Assembly: GCF_010892395.1 (NCBI RefSeq)
Contig: NZ_JAACKB010000202.1
Location: 1-7,375, forward strand
DNA: 7,375 bases
Source of the DNA: Sulfurovum sp. bin170
GTDB taxonomy: Bacteria; Campylobacterota; Campylobacteria; Campylobacterales; Sulfurovaceae
Direction: 5' to 3'
The translations under genes were made by a program, and so were the position numbers. Positions within the stretch are counted from its first letter, which is position 1; each line of letters starts with the position of its first letter. Shown in pieces: positions 1-5,963 of this stretch. The notes below the pieces were generated by a model. That model made no database searches. It saw only the letters and a list, made by a program, of their open reading frames with translations, and was not told the origin of the DNA.

Positions 1-151
1 AATTTTTCAACAACTAAGACCACCGCAACCCTATTGCTATCAAAAAAATTTTATCATCGTTTTTGATGTAAACATACTATAACTTTCTTAAAGTAAAAGA
101 CTAATAATTACTACTTTTCTGTTAGACCTCTGAGGTTAGTATAAGCCAATC
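1..151. other. AT-rich non-coding region downstream of the arginine kinase gene
   Basis: I find no supportable gene here; the open frames are short and lack a plausible start with a ribosome binding site. Two structures are visible. An 11-bp palindrome, ACCTCTGAGGT, lies at 126-136, just after the arginine kinase stop codon. Further left, a weak CATC/GATG stem read on the minus strand precedes a run of seven U (plus-strand A42-A48). Either could end the leftward transcript, but neither is a strong intrinsic terminator. Confidence 0.5.
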
Positions 152-1180
152 CTATAAAGCCTTCTCTGCCTCAATCAAATCAACAACTCCATCAACCATA
201 TCCTGCACAGCACGAACCTCTGTAATACCTAGACGACGACGGTTACTAATATCATAGACACCACCTTCACTCTGGCTATGTTCACCATGAATACCACGAA
301 TCTGTAGATGGTGTTTATCTGTAATTGTCTTAAATGCATCCATATCTTTGGACAAGTTTGGCAGAGCAATATGCACGCTTGCTCTCATAGCCGTTCCAAG
401 GTTTGTTGGACAAGAGGTAAGATAACCAAGATGCTCACTGTACGAAAATGGCACTTTGGTCTCTATAATTTTTATAGCACTTACCAATCGTGCAAAGACC
501 TCTTTAATATCTCCACCTTTTTGCATAGAAATGATTCTTAGTTGATCCTCTTCATTCACCCATACTAAAAAAGTCTTATCGATATTATGATATATCCCTC
601 TGCCCTCTGGCCAGTCACGGTTGAGTCCAGCAGAGGCTAGAAATCTATCTCCCTCTTTAAATAAGAAATGCTCTTTGATGAGATTTTCTTGAACCTCTCT
701 ACTCATTCCAAGTAGTGGGTAATAATTGCCCTCTAGCTCACCATCTAAACTATTCAACCCTTCAATAATGGTTGATTCTATATGGTCTCTCTGCTCTGTT
801 GAGACAGCTGAACCAAGAGGCATATTAGCAACATTTCTTCCAACACGAATACGAGTGGAGAGGATAAATTTCCCATCTGGGTCTGGATTTGGAGCATTTA
901 GGTCATCAGGGTTTAAGTTACTTTGATGCTTATCTGTTGGAGTAAATCCATGATACTCCTCGATGATTGGGTCAAAGAGTGGAGCAAATAGAGTATAGCT
1001 CTCCTCATCTCCTGCATAGACACCGATTCCACTGTCGATATTCTCAATACCTGAATTAATCGCTTGTTCTAGCTTGAATCCATTGGCTGTTGTTTTATCT
1101 TTTAACTCTTCAAACAGCTCTTTGGTTAAATATCTGCACAACATTGATGTGCAATCTTTTGGTAAATTTGGATAGTTCAT
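152..1180 (-). CDS. Phosphagen kinase, arginine kinase type
   Basis: A 342-residue cytosolic ATP:guanidino phosphotransferase that should reversibly make phosphoarginine from ATP and L-arginine, buffering ATP. The N-terminal domain (about 1-90) carries the guanidine-specificity loop, residues 49-55 (DSGIGVY), as short as in true arginine kinases. The catalytic domain has STRIRVGR (108-115), NEEDQLR (209-215), CPTNLGT (257-263) and GEHSQSEGG (299-307). With a constant offset of 14, every key residue I recall from Limulus arginine kinase is kept: Arg110, Arg112, Arg215, Arg266 and Arg295 for the nucleotide phosphates; Glu211, Cys257 and Glu300 for the guanidine; and the Asp49/Arg179 interdomain pair. 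Having the N-terminal domain argues against McsB, the protein-arginine kinase. The ATG follows AAGGA by about 6 bases. It is the last gene of a minus-strand series, 77 bp after an ATP-grasp gene. Family certain; substrate arginine very likely. Confidence 0.96.
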   Translation of the reverse strand: MNYPNLPKDCTSMLCRYLTKELFEELKDKTTANGFKLEQAINSGIENIDSGIGVYAGDEESYTLFAPLFDPIIEEYHGFTPTDKHQSNLNPDDLNAPNPDPDGKFILSTRIRVGRNVANMPLGSAVSTEQRDHIESTIIEGLNSLDGELEGNYYPLLGMSREVQENLIKEHFLFKEGDRFLASAGLNRDWPEGRGIYHNIDKTFLVWVNEEDQLRIISMQKGGDIKEVFARLVSAIKIIETKVPFSYSEHLGYLTSCPTNLGTAMRASVHIALPNLSKDMDAFKTITDKHHLQIRGIHGEHSQSEGGVYDISNRRRLGITEVRAVQDMVDGVVDLIEAEKAL

Positions 1181-1223
1181 ATTTTTTCCTTAATTTTTAA
1201 ATCAAGTGGTCTAAAAGGAAGCC

Positions 1224-1248
1224 AAATAAGACAAATATAGTCTTACTT
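1224..1248 (-). other. Intercistronic RNA hairpin between the ATP-grasp and arginine kinase genes
   Basis: On the minus-strand transcript, AAGUAAGAC and GUCUUAUUU can form a 9-bp stem (one G-U pair) with a 7-base loop. It starts 9 bases after the ATP-grasp stop codon and ends about 43 bases before the arginine kinase start. It is followed by GGCUUCCUUUUAG, which is not a clean U-tract, so a leaky terminator or an mRNA processing or stability element is more likely than a full terminator. Confidence 0.45.
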
Positions 1249-1257
1249 AGATTTTTC

Positions 1258-2316
1258 TTATGCTGAGTGTTTCGCCTCAACTCTTTTAATAATCTCATCA
1301 GCAACCATCTCTTGAATTCCCATGTCCAAATGGCTAAAGAAACCAACACATGAGCAGTTCATCTCACCAAGTACAAAGGTGTCATTACCATCTTCATCGG
1401 TATCGAGCATAAAGTCACCTGTCCAGATAAGTGGTATATTTTTGATTTTTCCTAGTTTCTCTGAAATCATAGGTATAGAGCTTACAAACTTATCCACAAG
1501 CTCTGGATACTCTTCTGGTTTATAGTAGGTATATTCTGCCCCTGATGCGATGGTTGCAGAGAAGGCATCTTTCTCTTGAACTGGTTTTTTATGAACAGCA
1601 AAAATTGGTTTATCTGCCACCATCAAGATACGAACTTCACCCTCTACAATACGGGGCATAAATCGCATGTCGACCAACATTCCATTGTCACCCTCGATAT
1701 ATCGTTTACAGAATTTCATAAATTTTCCAAGAGAGTTGTACTCCACATGGTTGTCTACTGCTTCGGTACATTTGATAACTGTATCAAGTGGCAAGGTATC
1801 ACCTGCTTCATACTCAACTTTGTTATCAACAATCTCAACTCGCCAGATACCATCTCCTGTGGAACCTCTGTTCTGTTTGATAACTCTTGTTCCATAAGAG
1901 ATACTTTTTGGGAAAATCTTCTTGAACTCATCATAATCATAATAGGCATAAGTATCATCGGTCACAAGGTCAGTATCTGCTAGTTTTGCTAGAGCATCTT
2001 TGGCACCAAAACGCATCATAGTATTTGGATGAGTCAAGATAATCACATCACTATCATGAAGCTGACGAAGCATCTCAAAGAGTCTGCTTTCACCATTTGG
2101 CAAGTTACCTGGATTGATTCTCGATACTACCGCGTCTGCTTTTTCTAAAACATAATCAAATACCTCCTTGAACCACTCATCACGATAATAAATCGTCTCT
2201 GAGGTATAACCTTTTTCTATAATCGCATTGATGATTGGCATAGTGTCTCGTCTATGTCCATCAATCCACTTATCTGCTCCACCTTCAGCCTCTAATACAA
2301 TGACATGTTTTTTCAT
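1258..2316 (-). CDS. ATP-grasp ligase-like protein, Cj0069-family type
   Basis: A 352-residue cytosolic protein with the full set of ATP-grasp signatures. Residues 63-86 hold VVSRINPGNLPNGES and following residues, resembling the N-terminal substrate-side region of glutathione-synthetase-like enzymes. RVIKQNRGSTGDGIWRVE (144-161) gives the ATP-binding Lys147 and a glycine-rich loop. EGEVRILMVADKPIFAVHKK (225-244) matches the strand pair that precedes the catalytic centre. GDFML (300-304) and LGEMNCS (316-322) supply the likely Mg-binding Asp301, Glu318 and Asn320. Such enzymes activate a carboxylate as an acyl phosphate and join it to an amine or thiol; the substrate cannot be read from the sequence. 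It resembles what is annotated as the Cj0069 family in Campylobacter, a name I recall rather than searched. The start is supported by AAGGA 5 bases upstream. It lies between murI and the arginine kinase gene on one strand, suggesting cotranscription with the kinase. Confidence 0.85.
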   Translation of the reverse strand: MKKHVIVLEAEGGADKWIDGHRRDTMPIINAIIEKGYTSETIYYRDEWFKEVFDYVLEKADAVVSRINPGNLPNGESRLFEMLRQLHDSDVIILTHPNTMMRFGAKDALAKLADTDLVTDDTYAYYDYDEFKKIFPKSISYGTRVIKQNRGSTGDGIWRVEIVDNKVEYEAGDTLPLDTVIKCTEAVDNHVEYNSLGKFMKFCKRYIEGDNGMLVDMRFMPRIVEGEVRILMVADKPIFAVHKKPVQEKDAFSATIASGAEYTYYKPEEYPELVDKFVSSIPMISEKLGKIKNIPLIWTGDFMLDTDEDGNDTFVLGEMNCSCVGFFSHLDMGIQEMVADEIIKRVEAKHSA

Positions 2317-2391
2317 ATTTTTCCTTTTTTTAAATTATGAAAAAATTTTATCAAAAAAAAATGTAAGGAGAATGGAATAACTAAAAGAACT

Positions 2392-2415
2392 AAAAACAAT
2401 AGCTATATAACTATT
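2392..2415 (-). terminator. Possible weak terminator after murI
   Basis: On the minus strand AATAG and CTATT can pair around an 8-base loop, followed by GTTTTTAG. The stem is short and AU-rich, so termination would be inefficient. It lies just downstream of the murI stop codon and ahead of the ATP-grasp gene, leaving room for read-through. Confidence 0.25.
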
Positions 2416-2422
2416 TTGCTAA

Positions 2423-3175
2423 TTATTTTATGGCTCTTCCTAGCCAATTATCGGCTATCTTCCTCAAGCCTATAACATTATCAGAAGCAAATATCTTCAA
2501 CTTTGACTCCTTATCTCTTGTCGACAAATCATATCTAGCCTCCAGATACTCAACAATAGCTTCACCTGAATGAATCAACAGAGGTTTCTGCTTAAAATAA
2601 CTCTGTAGTGTATCACCTATAAGAGGAAAATGTGTGCAACCTAATATAATTGCTTTTGGTTCAGGCACATCAGAGAAATAGTGCTTCATCGTCGCATGAA
2701 GAATCTCACCACCAAAAATACCCTCCTCTACCATCGGTACAAAAAGTCCTGTCTGAATCGCTGTTATACTACTATAACCCAAATTCCCAAGAGCCTCTTG
2801 ATAGCTCTTTGAACCGATAGTTGCACGAGTAGCGATAATTAGTATCTCATCATCTTTTTTTATTTTCTGCTTCTCTACTGCCATGACACCTGATTCTATT
2901 ACCCCATATACTGGGTATCTACTCTGGGTATTCATATCGGACAGAGCATATGCACTAACTGTATTACATGCTGTGATTAGGAGGTCTATATCGAAGTTGT
3001 TGAAAAATTCTAGGGCTTCAAGGGAGTAACGGATAATGGTATTTTGGTCTTTTGTACCGTAAGGGACACGAGCTGTATCCCCATAATATATGATTTCATC
3101 AAAAAGTTTGTGTTCTAGCAGACTCTTAACTACACTTAAGCCCCCTGCCCCCGAATCAAATACACCTATTTTCAT
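2423..3175 (-). CDS. murI: Glutamate racemase MurI
   Basis: A 250-residue cytosolic racemase converting L-glutamate to D-glutamate for the peptidoglycan stem peptide; it is cofactor-independent and uses two cysteines. The N-terminus MKIGVFDSGAGGLSVV carries the substrate-binding Asp7-Ser8 motif. YGDTARVPYG (31-40) is the conserved loop. The catalytic pair is Cys70 in ITACNT and Cys180 in LGCTHFPL, with His182 next to the second. Length is normal for the family and nothing is missing. The ATG must be right because the FDSGAGG motif begins at residue 6, yet the 12 bases ahead of it (GATGAATAATA) contain no convincing Shine-Dalgarno sequence. It is 82 bp downstream of rho, an order I recall as shared with Helicobacter pylori. 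A REP-like repeat fills most of that gap and ends 15 bases before the start codon, so expression may be limited by RNA structure. Confidence 0.97.
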   Translation of the reverse strand: MKIGVFDSGAGGLSVVKSLLEHKLFDEIIYYGDTARVPYGTKDQNTIIRYSLEALEFFNNFDIDLLITACNTVSAYALSDMNTQSRYPVYGVIESGVMAVEKQKIKKDDEILIIATRATIGSKSYQEALGNLGYSSITAIQTGLFVPMVEEGIFGGEILHATMKHYFSDVPEPKAIILGCTHFPLIGDTLQSYFKQKPLLIHSGEAIVEYLEARYDLSTRDKESKLKIFASDNVIGLRKIADNWLGRAIK

Positions 3176-3190
3176 TATTATTCATCGATA

Positions 3191-3250
3191 TGGTGCATTG
3201 AAATGCACCCTACAACATTCACAACCGTAGGGTGTCAATTTATTGCACCA
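3191..3250. repeat. REP/BIME-like inverted pair between rho and murI
   Basis: Two REP-like units face each other. The minus-strand unit runs 3213 to 3191: GTAG, then the perfect 7-bp hairpin GGTGCAT-TTCA-ATGCACC. The plus-strand unit runs 3227 to 3250: GTAG, then GGTGTCAAT and ATTGCACC with one bulged base. A 13-base spacer (3214-3226) separates them. The two units also pair with each other into a long stem of about 21 bp with two mismatches and a bulge. A 5' GTAG at the foot of a short hairpin is the signature of REP sequences recognised by REP-associated (RAYT/TnpA-REP) transposases. No such transposase gene is in the window. The element starts 7 bases after the rho stop codon and ends 15 bases before the murI start. 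Confidence 0.75.
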
Positions 3251-3259
3251 TTTTTTTTT
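3191..3259 (+). terminator. Intrinsic-terminator-like structure facing antisense transcription
   Basis: Read on the plus strand, the REP pair folds into a strong stem and is followed directly by nine T (3251-3259), the form of a Rho-independent terminator. No gene in the window is transcribed rightward into this point, so it would stop antisense RNA arising within murI or beyond, just at the 3' end of rho. On the minus strand no U-tract follows the stem, so it should not strongly terminate the rho transcript. Confidence 0.45.
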
Positions 3260-4580
3260 AAGAGTCATTCATCATTGCCAAGAAATCATCATTGCTCTTA
3301 GTCTTTGTCATCTTGGAGAACAGGAACTTAAGCCCCTCTACATCCTCCATACTCTGCATAGCATTTCTGATAGCCCATACTTTTTGGAGTACAAGAGGGT
3401 CCATCATTAGCTCCTCTTTTCTTGTTCCTGATTTAGTCACATCCATTGCAGGGTAGATTCTTCTATCCGCTACATATCTGTTCAGAACCACTTCTGAGTT
3501 ACCTGTACCTTTGAACTCCTCAAATATAACCTCATCCATACGGCTTCCAGTCTCAATAAGAGCAGTTGCTACGATAGTAAGAGAACCACCCTCCTCTATA
3601 TTTCTAGCTGCTCCAAAAAATCTTTTTGGTTTATGAAGAGCATTGGCATCCACACCACCAGAGAGAACTTTTCCTGAACTTGGAGTTACGGTATTGTATG
3701 CTCGTGCAAGTCTAGTGATGGAGTCTAGTAAAATAACAACATCCTTGCCACTCTCTACTCGTCTTTTTGCCTTCTCTATAACCATCTCTGCTGTTCGTAC
3801 ATGATTTTGTGCAGGTAGGTCAAAAGTTGAACTATAGACTTCACCCTTTACTGAGCGTTGCATATCAGTAACCTCTTCTGGTCGCTCATCGACTAGAAGC
3901 ACCATTAGTGAAACATCTGGAGAGTTATGACTAATACCATGAGCCAACTCTTTTAGAAGTTCTGTTTTACCTGTTCTAGGAGGTGCGACAATCAATGCTC
4001 TCTGCCCTTTACCAATAGGACAAAATAGGTCAAGTACTCGACCTGTCAATTTCAGTGGTTGATACTCTAGCTTTAGTCTCTCTGTAGCATATAGAGGGGT
4101 TAAGTTGTCAAATAGTGGTCTCTTTTTTGACTCCTCTGGTGGCAAATAGTTTATCGCCTCTATCTTAAGTAGAGCATAGTACTTCTCTTGGTCTTTTGGT
4201 TGCCTCACCTGACCTGTAACTATATCACCATTTCGTAGAGCAAATCTTTTTATCTGTGTGCTACTTACATAGGTATCATTTCGAGAGTTAGCAAAATTGC
4301 CATCTTCTGAACGCAAGAAACCATATCCGTCGTTCATAACCTCCAAGATACCAGTAAAGAGGATAAATCCACCTTGGGTTACTTGTGCTTTTAGGATTTC
4401 GAAGATAAGGTCTTTTCGTTTGAACTCATTTGGGTTCTCTACTTTAACTTCCAGAGCAATATCTACCAATTTTTCAAGTGGTTGAGCCTGTAAATCTTCT
4501 ACTTTGTATCCTGAAACAGGAATATGTGTTCTGCTGTTTTTTTTCTTATTGTAATGTTTTTTCTGTTGTTGTTCGCTCAT
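3258..4580 (-). CDS. rho: Transcription termination factor Rho
   Basis: A 440-residue hexameric RNA-dependent ATPase and helicase that ends untranslated transcripts. After a Lys/Gln-rich N-terminus (1-20) comes a helical N-domain (about 25-65), then the OB-fold RNA-binding domain with the RNP-like DGYGFLR (84-90). The motor domain has the Walker [10 protein letters not shown] (199-207, Lys205), catalytic Glu232 in [11 protein letters not shown], Walker [11 protein letters not shown] (281-290, Asp286), the RNA-contacting Q and R loops ([20 protein letters not shown], 302-321), and the arginine-finger region [10 protein letters not shown] (371-380). Length is close to the roughly 420 residues of E. 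coli Rho, with no large insertion. The ATG follows AGAGGA by 3 bases. A promoter with a good -10 lies just upstream, overlapping the end of the membrane-protein gene, giving a leader of about 50 bases; E. coli rho is autoregulated in its leader, and the same here is only conjecture. Confidence 0.98.
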   Translation of the reverse strand: MSEQQQKKHYNKKKNSRTHIPVSGYKVEDLQAQPLEKLVDIALEVKVENPNEFKRKDLIFEILKAQVTQGGFILFTGILEVMNDGYGFLRSEDGNFANSRNDTYVSSTQIKRFALRNGDIVTGQVRQPKDQEKYYALLKIEAINYLPPEESKKRPLFDNLTPLYATERLKLEYQPLKLTGRVLDLFCPIGKGQRALIVAPPRTGKTELLKELAHGISHNSPDVSLMVLLVDERPEEVTDMQRSVKGEVYSSTFDLPAQNHVRTAEMVIEKAKRRVESGKDVVILLDSITRLARAYNTVTPSSGKVLSGGVDANALHKPKRFFGAARNIEEGGSLTIVATALIETGSRMDEVIFEEFKGTGNSEVVLNRYVADRRIYPAMDVTKSGTRKEELMMDPLVLQKVWAIRNAMQSMEDVEGLKFLFSKMTKTKSNDDFLAMMNDS

Positions 4581-4637
4581 AGGTCCTCTTGAAAGCTATA
4601 TGGGGATGTTTGTAGTCTTTTTAATTGTAGTTTTGGC

Positions 4638-4666
4638 ATTATAATATATTTTATTTTAAGAATCAA
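4638..4666 (-). promoter_or_regulatory. Likely promoter of rho
   Basis: On the minus strand, TTGATT (4666-4661) and a perfect TATAAT (4643-4638) are separated by exactly 17 bases. Transcription would start near 4631, leaving about a 50-base leader before the rho ATG. The -35 overlaps the stop codon (4665-4663) of the upstream membrane-protein gene, so rho can be expressed independently of it. Confidence 0.6.
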
Positions 4667-5055
4667 TTAAACAGTGCCATAGCCAGTAGTGGAACATACA
4701 TCAGTGTACCCAAATAGCCCATCCAAGGTGACATCTCCATATCCATCATAGATGCCAACTCTATATCCATCTCTTTTTTGATATGTCGTTGTTGTATCAT
4801 CTCTATCTTGAAAAATATATCAAAAACTTTGATAATCAATATCACGATAATATAAAAATCCAGTATCTTCGTATATAGAGATACCAAAAGTACAAAATAG
4901 AATGTTGGATGTACAGCAAAAAAGAGAAATACGCTCCTCTTGTAGTAGCCATAGAGTCTATCTATCATCATTCCTAGTGTAGGTGCTTTGTGGAAGTTTG
5001 CTTCGACAAGCTCTAGTAGGGTCATTAGTATCAGTATCTGTATCAATATGTTCAT
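4663..5055 (-). CDS. Small integral membrane protein of unknown function
   Basis: I do not recognise a named family. The 130-residue product is very hydrophobic: probable membrane segments at about 2-17, 42-61, 65-83 and 110-128. A short polar stretch (18-41) lies between the first two. A charged, Met-rich loop (84-109) lies before the last. HP at 49-50 sits inside the second segment. There is no signal-peptidase site, no recognised catalytic motif and no cysteine, so enzymatic function is not indicated. The ATG at 5055 lacks a clear Shine-Dalgarno sequence, and the nearest -10-like box lies so close that the message could have almost no leader. It is divergent from the HAD phosphatase gene with a 40-bp gap and is followed by rho, whose promoter lies at its 3' end. 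Its length, codon use and clean boundaries make it a believable gene. Confidence 0.75.
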   Translation of the reverse strand: MNILIQILILMTLLELVEANFHKAPTLGMMIDRLYGYYKRSVFLFFAVHPTFYFVLLVSLYTKILDFYIIVILIIKVFDIFFKIEMIQQRHIKKEMDIELASMMDMEMSPWMGYLGTLMYVPLLAMALFN

Positions 5056-5067
5056 AAATGGAATTCT

Positions 5068-5075
5068 ACTATAAT
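5068..5075. promoter_or_regulatory. Overlapping divergent -10 boxes for the HAD and membrane-protein genes
   Basis: The plus strand has a perfect TATAAT at 5070-5075, placed so transcription would begin near 5082 and the HAD gene ATG (5096) follows about 14 bases later. On the minus strand the same bases give TATAGT (5073-5068), 12 bases before the membrane-protein ATG. No good -35 is visible for either, which is usual in Campylobacterota. Both polymerases would compete for the same bases. Confidence 0.45.
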
Positions 5076-5095
5076 TGCATCAAAAAGAGATAATA

Positions 5096-5932
5096 ATGCA
5101 ACAACTATTTATAACTGACCTAGACCACACCTTTTTACACAGTAGCCAGAGAGTTACACAATTTAGCAGAGATATTTGGAACAGCTTGACGAACAAAACT
5201 CTACTATCTGTGGCAACCGCTAGGTCTTTTAATAAAACCCAAGAGTTTTTGCATGGGATGCACCTAAAAGCACCTCTTATTTTACTTGATGGTGCGATGG
5301 TTGTTACTACAGAGAAAAAAGTGATTGACCTAAAGATATTGAGTAAAAAAGTTACAGATGCTGTTATAGAAGAGGGGAAAAAGTTTAATATAGAACCTTT
5401 TATCATCTCTCTTAATGATAAAAAGACACTAAGTGAAACATTTTCACTCCCTCCTATTATGAACTCTTTTCAATCATATCTTATAGACAAAAGCTACTCT
5501 ACTGACCCACGGATAAGTTATAAATCTAAAATTGAGGGGGCAGAAGATACTCTAAAGATTGTATATATGGCTGAAGAGTCTCTTCTGCGACCACTAGCAG
5601 AACATCTACAAAAAACTTTCGATAATGTTGTGGAGATTAAACTATCTCCAGAGAACTATATGGGGTGTTGGTTTTTGACAATACTCCATCCACTAGGTGA
5701 CAAAGCTCATGCCCTACACAAAGTAAGTGAGTATCTTGATATTCCATTAGCTAAAATAACCGTATTTGGAGATAGCATAAATGATATAGAGATGTTCAAA
5801 ATAGCAGGGACATCTGTAGCCGTAAGCAATGCACTAGATGAGGTTAAAAATGAAGCATCTATCATCTTACCTCATAGTAATGACGAAGATGCCGTAGCTA
5901 AATATCTTTTGTCAGTGAACAGTGAGGATTAA
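5096..5932 (+). CDS. Cof-type HAD-superfamily phosphatase
   Basis: A 278-residue cytosolic Mg-dependent phosphohydrolase of the HAD superfamily, Cof type (C2B cap); its members act on sugar phosphates and other small phosphorylated metabolites, and the exact substrate cannot be told. Motif I is ITDLDHTF, with nucleophile Asp8 and acid/base Asp10. Motif II is VATAR (Thr41, Arg43). The cap spans about residues 78-180. Motif III is Lys203 in LGDK. Motif IV is FGDSINDIEMF (224-234; Asp226, Asp230), followed by the usual Cof tail GTSVAVSNALDEVK. I chose the ATG at 5096, preceded by AAGAGA about 6 bases away; the in-frame TTG at 5075 overlaps the -10 box and would add seven residues ahead of motif I. 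It is the only plus-strand gene, convergent with a response regulator 22 bp away. Its 3' end lies in a heptamer-repeat hairpin. Confidence 0.92.
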   Translation: MQQLFITDLDHTFLHSSQRVTQFSRDIWNSLTNKTLLSVATARSFNKTQEFLHGMHLKAPLILLDGAMVVTTEKKVIDLKILSKKVTDAVIEEGKKFNIEPFIISLNDKKTLSETFSLPPIMNSFQSYLIDKSYSTDPRISYKSKIEGAEDTLKIVYMAEESLLRPLAEHLQKTFDNVVEIKLSPENYMGCWFLTILHPLGDKAHALHKVSEYLDIPLAKITVFGDSINDIEMFKIAGTSVAVSNALDEVKNEASIILPHSNDEDAVAKYLLSVNSED

Positions 5933-5963
5933 ATTATTCACTATTCGTTGTTCACTATTCACT
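5914..5963. repeat. Heptamer repeat and hairpin between convergent genes
   Basis: Positions 5936-5963 are four tandem 7-bp units: ATTCACT, ATTCGTT, GTTCACT, ATTCACT. On the other side of the HAD stop codon the inverted form occurs (AGTGAAC AGTGA, 5914-5925). AGTGAAC pairs with GTTCACT at 5950-5956, and AGTGA with TCACT at 5938-5942, leaving a 7-base bulge. The structure covers the last codons of both convergent genes and is followed by AATTTTA on the plus strand, so it may serve as a two-way terminator. Confidence 0.6.

Noticed and set aside
152..1180. Arginine kinase gene as McsB (protein-arginine kinase)
   Set aside because: The N-terminal phosphagen-kinase domain with its specificity loop and the guanidine-binding Glu211/Cys257/Glu300 set are present, and there is no adjacent mcsA, clpC or ctsR.
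308..1983. Plus-strand open frames of about 60-135 codons opposite the arginine kinase and ATP-grasp genes
   Set aside because: They are antisense to well-supported conserved genes, have no ribosome binding sites or recognisable motifs, and encode low-complexity sequence typical of shadow frames.
3191..3250. REP pair as a CRISPR remnant or insertion-sequence end
   Set aside because: There is one inverted pair, no spacers, no transposase gene and no target-site duplication that I can see; the GTAG-foot hairpin form fits a REP better.
5075..5095. TTG at 5075 as the start of the HAD phosphatase
   Set aside because: It overlaps the TATAAT box and adds seven residues before motif I; the ATG at 5096 has a purine-rich site upstream and puts DLD at the normal distance from the N-terminus.
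5080..5406. Minus-strand 108-codon open frame within the HAD gene
   Set aside because: It is antisense to the catalytic N-terminal half of a clear HAD phosphatase and has no independent support.
5936..5963. Heptamer array as a CRISPR
   Set aside because: Units are 7 bp, directly abutting with no unique spacers, and there are no cas genes.
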